Below the pieces are notes generated by a model, which did not search any database, was not told where the DNA came from, and saw only the letters and a program-made list of their open reading frames with translations. From Bradyrhizobium sp. NAS96.2 (GTDB taxonomy: Bacteria > Pseudomonadota > Alphaproteobacteria > Rhizobiales > Xanthobacteraceae), in NCBI RefSeq assembly GCF_001908235.1, contig NZ_LGHK01000017.1, forward strand, positions 1-64,000: a stretch of DNA of 64,000 nt. Direction: 5' to 3'. The position numbers and the translations under genes were made by a program. Below are positions 18,483-27,800 of the stretch, in pieces (the first letter of the stretch is position 1; each line of letters begins with the position of its first letter).

Positions 18483-19121
18483 ATGGAATATGCCGCAAGC
18501 GACCTCAGCCAGCGCGAACGCTACAAGGTGCTGACCTCCTTCGTGCTGCCGCGGCCGATCGCCTGGGTGACGAGCACGAACGCGGACGGCGTAGTCAATG
18601 CGGCGCCGTTCTCGTTCTTCAACGTGTTCTGCGAGGATCCACCGCTCTGCATGTTCGCGGTCAACCGGCGGCCCGACGGCCGCGAAAAGGACACGCTGGC
18701 CAACATCCAGCGCCTCGGTGAATTCGTGGTCAACCTGACCGACGAGCCGCTGGCGCGCGCGATGCACGAGAGCTCGGGCGACTTCCCGCCCGAGATCGGC
18801 GAGCCGGATTATCTCGGCCTGAAGCTTGCACCCTCACGCAAGATCGCGGTACCCAGGCTCGCGGATGCGCCATTTGCGATGGAGTGCAGGACCTGGAAGC
18901 TGATCGACGTCAACGGCGACCGCCAGCTGATCATGGGCGAAGGCATCCACTTCCACATCCGCGACGAACTGTGGGACCATGAGGCGATGCGCGTCCACAT
19001 GGAGCGCTACCACCCGATCGGCCGCATGTTCGCCGATCGCTACTGCCGCACCGACGACCGCGTGGTGTTTCCCGCGGCTGAAGGCGCGAAGCAAAATAGC
19101 CGAGGATCAGACAATGAGTGA
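18483..19121 (+). CDS. Flavin reductase-like domain protein
   Basis: A 212-residue FMN-binding split-barrel protein. VLPRPIAWVTSTNADGVVNA then APFSFFN is the typical FMN-binding beginning, DTLANIQRLGEFVVNL follows, and the late HIRDEL-HPIGR region ends the fold. Such proteins reduce free flavin with NAD(P)H for a monooxygenase, or are stand-alone oxidoreductases; no partner monooxygenase is adjacent. The ATG at 18483 is chosen because further upstream the frame is repeat sequence. Its 3' end overlaps the next gene by 8 bases, so the two are translationally coupled. Confidence 0.84.
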   Translation: MEYAASDLSQRERYKVLTSFVLPRPIAWVTSTNADGVVNAAPFSFFNVFCEDPPLCMFAVNRRPDGREKDTLANIQRLGEFVVNLTDEPLARAMHESSGDFPPEIGEPDYLGLKLAPSRKIAVPRLADAPFAMECRTWKLIDVNGDRQLIMGEGIHFHIRDELWDHEAMRVHMERYHPIGRMFADRYCRTDDRVVFPAAEGAKQNSRGSDNE

Positions 19122-19389
19122 AGCATTCCGCGACAACGCCGCGCAGAGCCGGTTCGAGCTCGCCGTCGACGGCCACACCGCCTTCGTGGTGTACCGCAAG
19201 ACGCCGGACACGATTACGCTGGTTCATACCGAGGTGCCGCCGGAGCTCGGCGGCCGTGGCATCGGCTCAAAACTCGCCCGCGCCGTGCTCGACGCCGTGC
19301 GCGCGCAGAAGATCAAGCTCGTCGTGAAATGCGAGTTCATCCAGGGCTTCATGAAGAAGAACCCGGAGTATGATGATTTGCTGGCATGA
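19114..19389 (+). CDS. YidJ/YjdJ-type GNAT N-acetyltransferase
   Basis: A 91-residue mini-GNAT protein of the Acetyltransf_CG type: RFELAVDGHTAFVVYRK at the start, ITLVHTEVPPELGGRGIGSK with the acetyl-CoA pyrophosphate loop (GGRGIGSKLA), and a Cys before FIQGFMKKNPEYDDLL. These small proteins bind acetyl-CoA; physiological substrates are unknown. It begins inside the flavin reductase gene (19114 versus stop at 19121), indicating coupled translation. Confidence 0.85.
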   Translation: MSEAFRDNAAQSRFELAVDGHTAFVVYRKTPDTITLVHTEVPPELGGRGIGSKLARAVLDAVRAQKIKLVVKCEFIQGFMKKNPEYDDLLA

Positions 19390-19441
19390 TGCATGGTGAG
19401 GAGCGCGGAACGGAACGCGTTCCTCATGACGGATCTATCAT

Positions 19442-19527
19442 CGTCATTGCGAGCGAAGCGAAGCAATCCATCGCGCCGCATACGCGGAAACATGGATTGC
19501 TTCGTCGCTTCGCTCCTCGCAATGACG
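19442..19527. repeat. Dispersed palindromic repeat, family B (copy 2)
   Basis: CGTCATTGCGAGCGAAGCGA with AGCAATCCAT, and inverted ATGGATTGCTTCGTCGCTTC with TCGCAATGACG. Lies between the convergent acetyltransferase and YghU-like genes. Confidence 0.85.
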
Positions 19528-19580
19528 ACGGCGAAAGCTTCAGAACCTCTCAGGATGACGGGTCAAATTGATCGCGCAGA

Positions 19581-20462
19581 CTACGACGCCGCCGGCTCGC
19601 CGATCTTGTCCTGCGTGTTGGTCTCGAAATCGCTGGCCTCGTGGCGCTCGTGGAGCTGGCTCGACGGCTCGCCCCAGGTGCGGTTGACCATGCGGCCGCG
19701 CTTCACCGCGGGCCGGGCCGCGATCGCGTCGGTCCAGCGCTGCACGTTCTTGTAGTCCTGCACCGAGAGGAATTCGCCGCCACCGTAGAGCAGGCCCTTG
19801 GCCAAGCTGCCGTACCAGGGCCACACCGCGATGTCGGCGATGGTATAGACGTCGCCCGCGAGATATTCGTTGTCGGCGAGCCGGCGGTCGAGCACGTCGA
19901 GCTGGCGCTTCACCTCCATCGCAAAGCGATCGATGGCGTATTCGATCTTGGTCGGCGCATAGGCATAGAAGTGCCCGAAGCCGCCGCCGAGATACGGCGC
20001 CGAGCCCATCTGCCAGAACAGCCAGGAGAAGGTTTCCGCGCGGGTCTTGACGTCGGTCGGCAGGAAGGCGCCGAATTTCTCCGCCAGGTAGACCAGGATC
20101 GAGCCCGACTCGAACACCCTGATCGGCTCAGGCCCGCTACGGTCCATCAGCGCCGGGATCTTGGAGTTCGGGTTGACCGCGACGAAGCCGCTGCCGAACT
20201 GGTTGCCGTCGATCTTGATCAGCCAGGCGTCGTACTCCGCACCCTTGTGGCCCGCCGCGAGCAGCTCTTCCAGCATCACGGTGACCTTGACGCCGTTCGG
20301 TGTCGCCAGCGAATAGAGCTGCAGTGGATGCCGACCGACCGGCAATTCCTTGTCATGGGTCGGGCCGGCGATCGGCCGGTTGATGCTGGCGAAGCGCCCG
20401 CCGCTCTCCTTGTTCCAGGTCCAGACTTTCGGCGGCTCGTAGGCAGAGGTGTCGTCAGTCAC
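19581..20462 (-). CDS. yghU: Glutathione S-transferase family disulfide-bond oxidoreductase YghU
   Basis: A 293-residue protein that I recognise as the orthologue of E. coli YghU (288 residues), a nu-class GST that binds two glutathiones and has disulfide reductase activity. Landmarks: WTWNKESGGRFASINRPIAG, GPTHDKELPVGRHPLQLYS, TPNGVKVTVMLEEL, VNPNSKIPALMD, RVFESGSILVYLAEKFG, FGHFYAYAP and the end RMVNRTWGEP then HERHEASDFETN. GTG at 20462 after GGGAGC gives the YghU length; longer in-frame ATG starts exist upstream. It is divergent from the nitronate monooxygenase gene. Confidence 0.92.
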   Translation of the reverse strand: MTDDTSAYEPPKVWTWNKESGGRFASINRPIAGPTHDKELPVGRHPLQLYSLATPNGVKVTVMLEELLAAGHKGAEYDAWLIKIDGNQFGSGFVAVNPNSKIPALMDRSGPEPIRVFESGSILVYLAEKFGAFLPTDVKTRAETFSWLFWQMGSAPYLGGGFGHFYAYAPTKIEYAIDRFAMEVKRQLDVLDRRLADNEYLAGDVYTIADIAVWPWYGSLAKGLLYGGGEFLSVQDYKNVQRWTDAIAARPAVKRGRMVNRTWGEPSSQLHERHEASDFETNTQDKIGEPAAS

Positions 20463-20738
20463 GTCGTTGGCTCCCGGTTTTACGTTTTTCCGTGGCGCGG
20501 CGACCGCCGTGCCCATCCGCATGTCCGCACTAGATGGTGGGCACACGTCGCTTTGCCCACCCCGCCGGATCGCATTTTCTATCCAGCGGAATGCGCTGCG
20601 AGCGATGCTGCCAAGCAGCGTCTGCACGCAAGATCGCCGCGGCCGAAACCCGCTTGGCTTCGCTGACCGTGATGCGCTAGCGTTGCAGGGGCTGATGCCA
20701 ACAAGCACAAGAAGCGGCCGCCGGGAGAAAACCAACCC

Positions 20739-21872
20739 ATGAAATCACCGATCTGCGACATGCTGGGGATCGAATTTCCCCTGCTCGCTTTCAGCCATTG
20801 CCGCGACGTGGTGGCGGCGGTCAGCCGCGCCGGCGGCTTCGGCGTGCTCGGCGCGACCGCGCATTCGCCGGAGACGCTGGAGCAGGAGCTGAAATGGATC
20901 GACGCGCATGTCGACGGCAAGCCCTATGGCATCGACGTGTTGATCCCGGAAAACATCTCGACTGCCGGCGAGAAGAACGTCACCTGGAAGAGCCTCGAGG
21001 CACGCGTCTCGCAGGAGCATCGCGACTTCACCCGCAATCTCTTGAAGAAGTACGACATCGAGCTGACCAGCCGGAATGTCGCCGACAACCAGCCACAGCC
21101 GTTCGATGCCGAAACCGCGCTGCAACTGCTGGAAGTCTCGTTCCGCCATCCGATCAGGTTGATCGCCAACGCACTCGGCGTGCCGCCGAAGGCGATGATC
21201 GAGATGGGCCGCAAGCACGGCGTGCCGGTCGCAGCGCTGGTCGGCTCCAAGGAGCATGCGCTGCGCCAGGTCGCGGCCGGCGTCGACATCCTGGTCGCGC
21301 AGGGCACCGAGGCCGGCGGCCATTGCGGCGAAGTCTCGACCATGGTGCTGGTGCCCGAGGTGATCAAGGCGGTCAAAAAAATCCGCGACGTGCCGGTGCT
21401 CGCCGCCGGCGGCATCATGACCGGCAGCCAGATGGCGGCCTGCATGGCGATGGGCGCGGCCGGCGCCTGGACCGGCTCGGTGTGGCTTGCCACCGTGGAA
21501 TCGGAGACCTCGGAGATCTTCCGCGAGAAGATGATCGCAGCCTCCTCGCGCGACGCGATCCGCTCCAAGGGTCGCACCGGCAAGCCGGCGCGGCAGCTCC
21601 GCTCGGTCTGGACCGACGCCTGGGATCGCTCGCCGGACAGCCCCGGCGCGCTGCCGATGCCGCTGCAAAGCATCATCAGCCGCGACGCCTTCAATGCCAT
21701 CGACCGCGCCGCCGCGGCCGGCAATGAGAAGGCGCGCGATCTCGTCAGCTATTTTGTGGGCCAGGGTGTCGGCCTTGTCGACAGCGTGAAGTCGGCCGGT
21801 GCCGTGGTGCAGGAGTTCAAGGAAGATTTCGTCGAGGCTGTCGAACACATGAACGCGCTGGTCGCGGATTAA
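20739..21872 (+). CDS. Nitronate monooxygenase family protein (NPD-type TIM barrel)
   Basis: A 377-residue FMN-dependent TIM-barrel protein. It begins CDMLGIEFPLLAFSHCRDVV, has SRAGGFGVLGA, the central QGTEAGGHCGEVSTM with the His seen in class I/II enzymes, then VLAAGGIMTGSQMAACMAMG and TGSVWLATVES for the phosphate-binding segment. It should oxidise alkyl nitronates, or act as an NADH:quinone-type reductase, as some members do. GGGAGAAAACC precedes the ATG. The following thiolase gene is separated by a repeat. Confidence 0.84.
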   Translation: MKSPICDMLGIEFPLLAFSHCRDVVAAVSRAGGFGVLGATAHSPETLEQELKWIDAHVDGKPYGIDVLIPENISTAGEKNVTWKSLEARVSQEHRDFTRNLLKKYDIELTSRNVADNQPQPFDAETALQLLEVSFRHPIRLIANALGVPPKAMIEMGRKHGVPVAALVGSKEHALRQVAAGVDILVAQGTEAGGHCGEVSTMVLVPEVIKAVKKIRDVPVLAAGGIMTGSQMAACMAMGAAGAWTGSVWLATVESETSEIFREKMIAASSRDAIRSKGRTGKPARQLRSVWTDAWDRSPDSPGALPMPLQSIISRDAFNAIDRAAAAGNEKARDLVSYFVGQGVGLVDSVKSAGAVVQEFKEDFVEAVEHMNALVAD

Positions 21873-21884
21873 TACGCCCACCGT

Positions 21885-21968
21885 CGTCGTTGCGAGGAGC
21901 GAAGCGACGAAGCAATCCATTTATCCCCGAGTCGAGAAATGGATTGCTTCGCTTCGCTCGCAATGACG
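21885..21968. repeat. Dispersed palindromic repeat, family B (copy 3)
   Basis: CGTCGTTGCGAGGAGCGAAG with AAGCAATCCAT and inverted ATGGATTGCTTCGCTTCGCT with GCAATGACG, separated by a short TTATCCCCGAGTCGAGAA loop. Confidence 0.85.
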
Positions 21969-22014
21969 CCCAGAACAAGCATCGAGTCCAATACCGCAGA
22001 GTGAAGCAGCAAGA

Positions 22015-23526
22015 ATGTCGAACAGCATCCCCGAAGACCGCATTCCCGTCATCGTCGGCGTCGGCGAGATCGTCGATCGTCCGAAGGACATCGCCGCCGG
22101 CCTCGAGCCGCTCACGCTGCTGGAGGAGGCGCTGAAGCGCGCCGAGGCCGACAGCGGCGCAAAGCTGCTCTCCGAGGTGCAGTCGCTCGACGTCGTCAAC
22201 TTTTTGAGCTGGCGCTACCGCGACCCCGAGAAGCAACTGGCGCAGCGGCTCGGCATTGCGCCCGCGCATCTCTATTACGGCCCGGTCGGCGGCGAGAGCC
22301 CGATCCGCTATCTGCACGAGGCGGCGCAGCGCATCGCGCGCGGCGAATGCAGCGTGGCGGCAGTTTGCGGCGCGGAGGCGCAATCGACCGCGACCAAGGC
22401 GCAGCGCGCCGGCGTCGAGCTGCCGTGGACGCCGTTCGCGCATGATGTCGAGGAGCCGAAGCGCGGCGCCGCGTTCCAGAAGCCGATGGCGGTGACGCTT
22501 GGCGTATTCAGGCCGATCACGGTCTATCCGCTCTATGAGTCCGCAACCTCGGCGCATTGGGGCCAGACGCCGCGCGAGGCGCTGAAGGAATCCGGCGACC
22601 TGTGGTCGACCTATGCGCGGGTTGCGGCCGACAATCCGAACTCCTGGCTGAAGAAGAAGTTCACCGGCGACGAGATCACGACGGCAACCCCCGATAATCG
22701 GATGATCGCCTGGCCGTATACGAAACTGATGGTGGCGAACCCGACGGTGAACATGGGCGGCGCGCTGATCCTGACCAGCCTCGCCAAGGCGCGCGCGGCC
22801 GGCGTGCCGGAGGACAGGCTGATCTATCCGCTCGGCGGCGCCTCTGCGGAAGAGCCGCGCGACTATCTGACCCGCGACCAGTTCGTCGAGAGCCACGCGC
22901 AGACCGCGGTGCTGAAGGCGGTGATGGATCTCGTCGGCGGCGACGGCAAAAAGTTCGACGCGATCGAGCTCTATAGCTGCTTCCCCTGCGTGCCGAAGAT
23001 GGCGCGCCGGACGCTCGGCCTGGGCGCCGACGTGCAGCCGACCGTGACCGGTGGCCTCACCTTCTTCGGCGCGCCGCTCAACACCTACATGACGCATTCG
23101 GCTTGCGCGATGGTGCGCAAGCTGCGCAGCGGCGGCACGCTCGGCCTGCTCTACGGCCAGGGCGGCTTCGTCACCAAGCATCATGGCCTCGTGCTGTCGC
23201 GCGCGGCGCCGACGGCCGCGCTCAAGCAGGAGACCTCCGTGCAGGCGGAGGCCGATCGCAACAGGCGCGATGTGCCCGACTTCACCGCGGAGGCGACAGG
23301 GAAAGGCAAGGTCGAGGCCTTCACCGTGATCTATCGCGCCAATGGCGAGGTCGAGCACGGCGTCACCATGCTGCGCACCGAAGACGGCCGCCGCACGCTC
23401 GGCCGCATCCCGGCAAGCGACATGGCAACGCTGGCTTATTTGCAGGACCTCGACCGGACGCCGGTCGGAACCATAGGCAACATCGTCACCGCCGGTGACG
23501 GCATGCTGGAATGGCGGGTAGGTTAA
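22015..23526 (+). CDS. Thiolase-fold acetyl-CoA acetyltransferase-like protein lacking the standard nucleophile
   Basis: A 503-residue thiolase-like protein: it starts RIPVIVGVGEIVDRP, then VAAVCGAEAQSTA where thiolases normally carry the nucleophilic Cys in a CxSG-type loop, and later IELYSCFPCVPKMA and TYMTHSACAMVRKLRSGG in place of GHPxGATGxR. The last about 80 residues form a separate small domain of the SCP2-thiolase/OB-like kind. This matches a group annotated as acetyl-CoA acetyltransferase in which the Claisen chemistry is uncertain; the Cys pair at SCFPC might serve instead. Context points to acyl-CoA metabolism. Confidence 0.75.
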   Translation: MSNSIPEDRIPVIVGVGEIVDRPKDIAAGLEPLTLLEEALKRAEADSGAKLLSEVQSLDVVNFLSWRYRDPEKQLAQRLGIAPAHLYYGPVGGESPIRYLHEAAQRIARGECSVAAVCGAEAQSTATKAQRAGVELPWTPFAHDVEEPKRGAAFQKPMAVTLGVFRPITVYPLYESATSAHWGQTPREALKESGDLWSTYARVAADNPNSWLKKKFTGDEITTATPDNRMIAWPYTKLMVANPTVNMGGALILTSLAKARAAGVPEDRLIYPLGGASAEEPRDYLTRDQFVESHAQTAVLKAVMDLVGGDGKKFDAIELYSCFPCVPKMARRTLGLGADVQPTVTGGLTFFGAPLNTYMTHSACAMVRKLRSGGTLGLLYGQGGFVTKHHGLVLSRAAPTAALKQETSVQAEADRNRRDVPDFTAEATGKGKVEAFTVIYRANGEVEHGVTMLRTEDGRRTLGRIPASDMATLAYLQDLDRTPVGTIGNIVTAGDGMLEWRVG

Positions 23527-23534
23527 GGGCCAGC

Positions 23535-23618
23535 GTAGCCCGGATGGAGCGCAGCGCAATCCGGGGGCACTCCACTGATAGGCCTGCCCCGGATTTCGCT
23601 TCGCTCCATCCGGGCTAC
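23535..23618. repeat. Dispersed palindromic repeat, family D
   Basis: GTAGCCCGGATGGAGCGCAG with CAATCCGGGG and inverted CCCCGGATTTCGCTTCGCTC with CATCCGGGCTAC. It lies between the convergent thiolase and RND adaptor genes and could end both transcripts. Confidence 0.85.
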
Positions 23619-23626
23619 TCGAGAAC

Positions 23627-24832
23627 CTACCCCTTCACATCCTGCTTTTCGGAGGCCGTGGTCGGCTTGCCCTTGGTGGCGCCGGCACCGGTGACGCGGA
23701 CATGATCGCCGTCGGCGAGACCGTCCGGCGGGGCGGTGATGATGCGGTCGTCGGGCGCGAGGCCTGAGGCGAGCTCGATCTCCTTGCCGAGATCGCGGCC
23801 GATCTTCACGGTCTTGAACAGCACCTTGTCGTCCGGGGTCACGGTCGCGACCCGCAGGCCGTTGCCGTTGAAGATCAGCGCGCTGGCGGGAATGCTGAGC
23901 GGCGTTGCGTCGCGCTGCAGGTTCAGCTTCACGCTGGCATAGCTGCCCGGCATCAATTCGCCGGAGGAATTGTCGAGCCCGAGCTGCATCCGCGTCGTGC
24001 CGGAGGCAACGTCGACCGCCTGCGAGGAAGCTTCCACCGTCGCCTGGAAGCTGCGGTTCGGGTAATCCGGCAGCGACAGCGTGGCCTTGGCGCCGATCTT
24101 GATCGCCGGAACGTAGTTCTGCGGCACGTTGACATAGACGCGCAGCTTGGTGATGTCGGAGACCGTGAACATCGCCGGACCCGAGTTGCCGCCGGCATTG
24201 ATCAGCGCGCCGACGTCGGTGTCGCGCGAGGTCACCACGCCGTCGAACGGCGCCGTGATCTTCTTGTAACCGGCGAGCGCTTCCAGCCGCTCGACATTGG
24301 CCTGGCCGGCCCTGACCGCACCGTTCTTGTTGGAGAGGTCGGCGGTGCGCTCGTCGATCTCCTGCGCCGAGACGAAGTTCGAGGCCACCAGCGTCTTGCG
24401 CCGGGCGAGCGTCGCCTCGGAGAGCTTGGCCGAGGCCTGGGCGCTGGCGAGATCGGCGCGCGCCTGCAGCAATTGCTGGTCGAGGTCGGGCGCCTCGATC
24501 TCGGCAATCACCTGGCCGGCCTTGACGCGGGCGCCGATGTCGGCGTCCCAGTTCTTCAGATAACCGGACACCCGGGCATAGATCGGCGCGCGGGAATAGG
24601 CCTCGAGCCGGCCCGGCAGATCGATCGTGGGGCTCAGCGCCTTGGCGTTGGGCAGCGCCACCGCGACGGTCGGAATGGCCTGGTCGTCGGTCCATTCCTT
24701 CAGCCGGTTGTCCTGCTCCTCGCGGGCGCGGATCCCGGTGCCGACGATCAGCCCCGCGCCGACCAGTGCAACCACGCCGAATATGCCCAACCTCCGGCCG
24801 GACACCGGTGGGCGCTGTTCAGTGGGCTGCAT
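23627..24832 (-). CDS. RND efflux transporter periplasmic adaptor subunit (membrane fusion protein)
   Basis: A 401-residue HlyD/AcrA-type adaptor. After MQPTEQRPPVSGRR a single membrane anchor (GIFGVVALVGAGLIVGTG) leads to the periplasmic part. The lipoyl half-motifs are GRLEAYSRAPIYARVSGYL and KKITAPFDGVVTSRDTDVGA, flanking a coiled-coil hairpin rich in Ala, Gln and Leu; a beta-barrel and a membrane-proximal domain follow. No lipobox Cys is seen. The start at 24832 overlaps the pump gene stop by 14 bases, so pump and adaptor are coupled, with the pump first. No outer-membrane channel gene is nearby. Confidence 0.9.
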   Translation of the reverse strand: MQPTEQRPPVSGRRLGIFGVVALVGAGLIVGTGIRAREEQDNRLKEWTDDQAIPTVAVALPNAKALSPTIDLPGRLEAYSRAPIYARVSGYLKNWDADIGARVKAGQVIAEIEAPDLDQQLLQARADLASAQASAKLSEATLARRKTLVASNFVSAQEIDERTADLSNKNGAVRAGQANVERLEALAGYKKITAPFDGVVTSRDTDVGALINAGGNSGPAMFTVSDITKLRVYVNVPQNYVPAIKIGAKATLSLPDYPNRSFQATVEASSQAVDVASGTTRMQLGLDNSSGELMPGSYASVKLNLQRDATPLSIPASALIFNGNGLRVATVTPDDKVLFKTVKIGRDLGKEIELASGLAPDDRIITAPPDGLADGDHVRVTGAGATKGKPTTASEKQDVKG

Positions 24833-27800
24833 GCGGAATCTCCGATGAGGCGGCGGCTTTGGCGCCTTGCTTCTTGTGTACCATACTGAATACCACGGGA
24901 ACAAACATCAGGGTCGCGAAGGTGGCGAAGATCAGGCCGCCGATCACGGCCCGGCCGAGCGGCGCGTTCTGCTCGCCGCCCTCGCCGAGCCCGAGTGCCA
25001 TCGGCGCCATGCCGATGATCATGGCGAGCGCGGTCATCAGCACCGGGCGGAACCGGACGAAGCCGGCCTCCAGCGCCGCCGCGACGGGATCGCCAAGCTC
25101 CTCATAGCGCTCGCGCGCGAAGCTGATCACCAGCACGCTGTTGGCGGTCGCGACGCCCATGCACATGATGGCGCCGGTGAGCGCCGGAACCGACAGCGTG
25201 GTCTGGGTGGTGAACAGCATCCAGACGATGCCGGCGAGCGCTGCCGGCAGCGCCGTGATGATCACGAACGGGTCCGACCAGGACTGGAAGTTCACCACGA
25301 TCAGGAAATAGATCAGCACGACCGCGCCGAGCAGGCCGAACAACAGGCCGGTGAAGGCCGAGTTCATGGTCTGCACCTGGCCGAGCAGCACCACGGACGA
25401 GCCCTTCGGCACCTCCTTAGCGGTGTCCGATATCAGCTGGCGCACGTCGGTCGCGACGCCGCCGAGATCGCGGCCCTGCGTCGTGGCGTAGATCTGCACC
25501 AGCGACTGGATGTCGTATTGCGAGACCACCGCGCTCGAGGTCGCGCGCTTGATGTCGGCGATGCCGCCGAGGATCGGCGCCTGGGTGTTGCCGGTTGCGG
25601 TGATCGGCAGCGTCTGCAACGCGCTCAGCGAATCGATCTGGTATTGCGGCGTCTGCATCACGATCGAATAGGACACGCCGTTATCGGGATTGAGGAAATA
25701 GGTCGGCGCCACCTGCGAGGAGCCGGCGAGGTTGACGACCAGCGAATTGGTGACGTCGCGCTCGGTCAGGCCGACATATTGCGCGCGGGTGCGGTCGACA
25801 TCGATGTTGAAGGTCGGGTTGTTAGGCGACTGCTGGATCCGCGCATCGGCGATGCCGGGGATGCGCTTGATCTTGGCCAGCAGCTTGTTGGCATAGGCGT
25901 AGTTGGCGTCGAGATTGGCGCCGCGGATCTGCAAATCGATCGGCGCCGGCGCGCCGAAGTTCAGGATCTGGCTGACGATGTCGGCCGGCAGGAAGGAGAA
26001 GCTGGTGCCCGGGAACAGCCGCGGCAATTGCTCACGCAGCGCGCGCACATGCTCCTCGGTCGGCTTGTGACCTTCCCTGAGTTTGATCTGGATGTCAGCA
26101 TCCTGCGGGCCGATCACGCCGGTGTTGTTGTAGGTCAAATTGATGCTGGAGATCGGCATGCCGATGTTGTCGGTCATGGTCTCGATCTCGCCCGGGATCA
26201 GCTTGCGGATCGCCTTCTGGACATCAGCCATCTGGTTGGCGGTCTCCTCGACGCGGGTGCCGACCTGGGTGCGGACATGCATCAGGATGTTGCCGGCGTC
26301 GACCGACGGGAAGAAGTTGCGGCCCAGGAACGGCACCAGCAGAAACGACGCGGCCACCACCGCGAGGAAGCCGCCGACGAACACCTTGCGATGGCCGAGC
26401 GCCATCGCAAGCAGGCCATGGTAGCCGCCGCGGATGCGCTCGAACCGCGCTTCGAAGCCGCGCTGGAACCAGACAAAGGGATTGCGCGACTTCGGCGGCG
26501 CACCTTCGTGATGGACATGCGGCTGCAACAGATAGTTCGCCATCGTCGGCACCAGGGTGCGCGACAGGATGAACGACCAGATCATCGCGAACATGACAGC
26601 TTCGGCCATCGGCACGAACAGGAAGCGCGCGACGCCGGTCAGGAAGAACATCGGCACGAACACGATGCAGATACAGAGCAGCGAGACGAAGGCCGGCGTC
26701 ACGATCTGGTTGGCGCCGTCGAGGATTGATTGCTCGACCGGCTTGCCCTGCTCCAGGTGGTAATTGATGTTCTCGATCGTCACCGTGGCGTCGTCGACCA
26801 GAATGCCGACCGCGAGCGCAAGGCCGCCGAGCGTCATGATGTTCAGCGTCTCGCCGATCAGGGACAGCATAATGATGGCCCCCAGCACCGACAGCGGGAT
26901 CGACACCGCGATGATGACGGTGGAGCGCCAGCTGCCGAGGAACAGCAGTATCATCACGCTGGTCAGCAGCGCCGCAATCACGCCTTCGAAGGCGACGCCG
27001 CTGATCGCACCGCGGACGAACACCGACTGGTCGCCGACGAAGCCGATCTTGAGCGCGTCCGGCATCTGGTCCTTGACGTCGATCACCTTCTGCTTGATGC
27101 CGGCGATGATATCGAGCGTCGAGACCGCGCCGGCCTTCAGCACCATCATCAGCACCGAGCGATTGCCGTCGACATGGACGATGTTGGTCTGCGGCGGGTT
27201 GCCGTCGCGGACGGTGGCGACGTCGCGCACATAGACCATCGCGCCGTTGACGGTCTTGATCGGCAGGTCGCCGAGCTCCTCGATCCGGAGCGGCGAGTTG
27301 TTCAGATTGATGGTGTATTCGAAATTGCCGATCTTCTGGGTACCGACCGGCGTGATCAGGTTCTGCGCCGCGAGCGCATTGGCGACGTCCTGGCCCGACA
27401 GGCCGCGCGCCTGCAGCGCGGTCGAATTGAGGTCGATCTGGATCTGGCGCTGCTTGCCGCCATACGGATAGGGGATCGCGGCGCCGGGCACCGTGACCAG
27501 CGGCGTGCGCAACTGGTTGATGCCGATGTCGGCGAGGTTCTGCTCGGTCAGGCCGTCACCCGACAGCGCGACCTGGACGATCGGAACCGTCGAGGCGCTG
27601 TAGTTGAGGATCAGCGGCGGCGTCGCGCCCGGCGGCAGCTGCTTGAGCAGGGTCTGGGCGATCGCCGTGACCTGCGCGTTGGCGGTGCGGATGTCGACGT
27701 TCGGCTGGAAGAAGATCTTGACGATGCCGATGCCGTTATAGGAGTTCGCAACGATGTGCTCGATGTCGTTGACCGTCGTGGTCAACACACGCTCGAACGG

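Noticed and set aside
24867..26729. 620-codon open frame on the + strand opposite the RND pump
   Set aside because: Shadow of the pump gene; low-complexity Arg/His/Asp/Ala composition and no ribosome site. The pump frame has clear TM segments and motifs.
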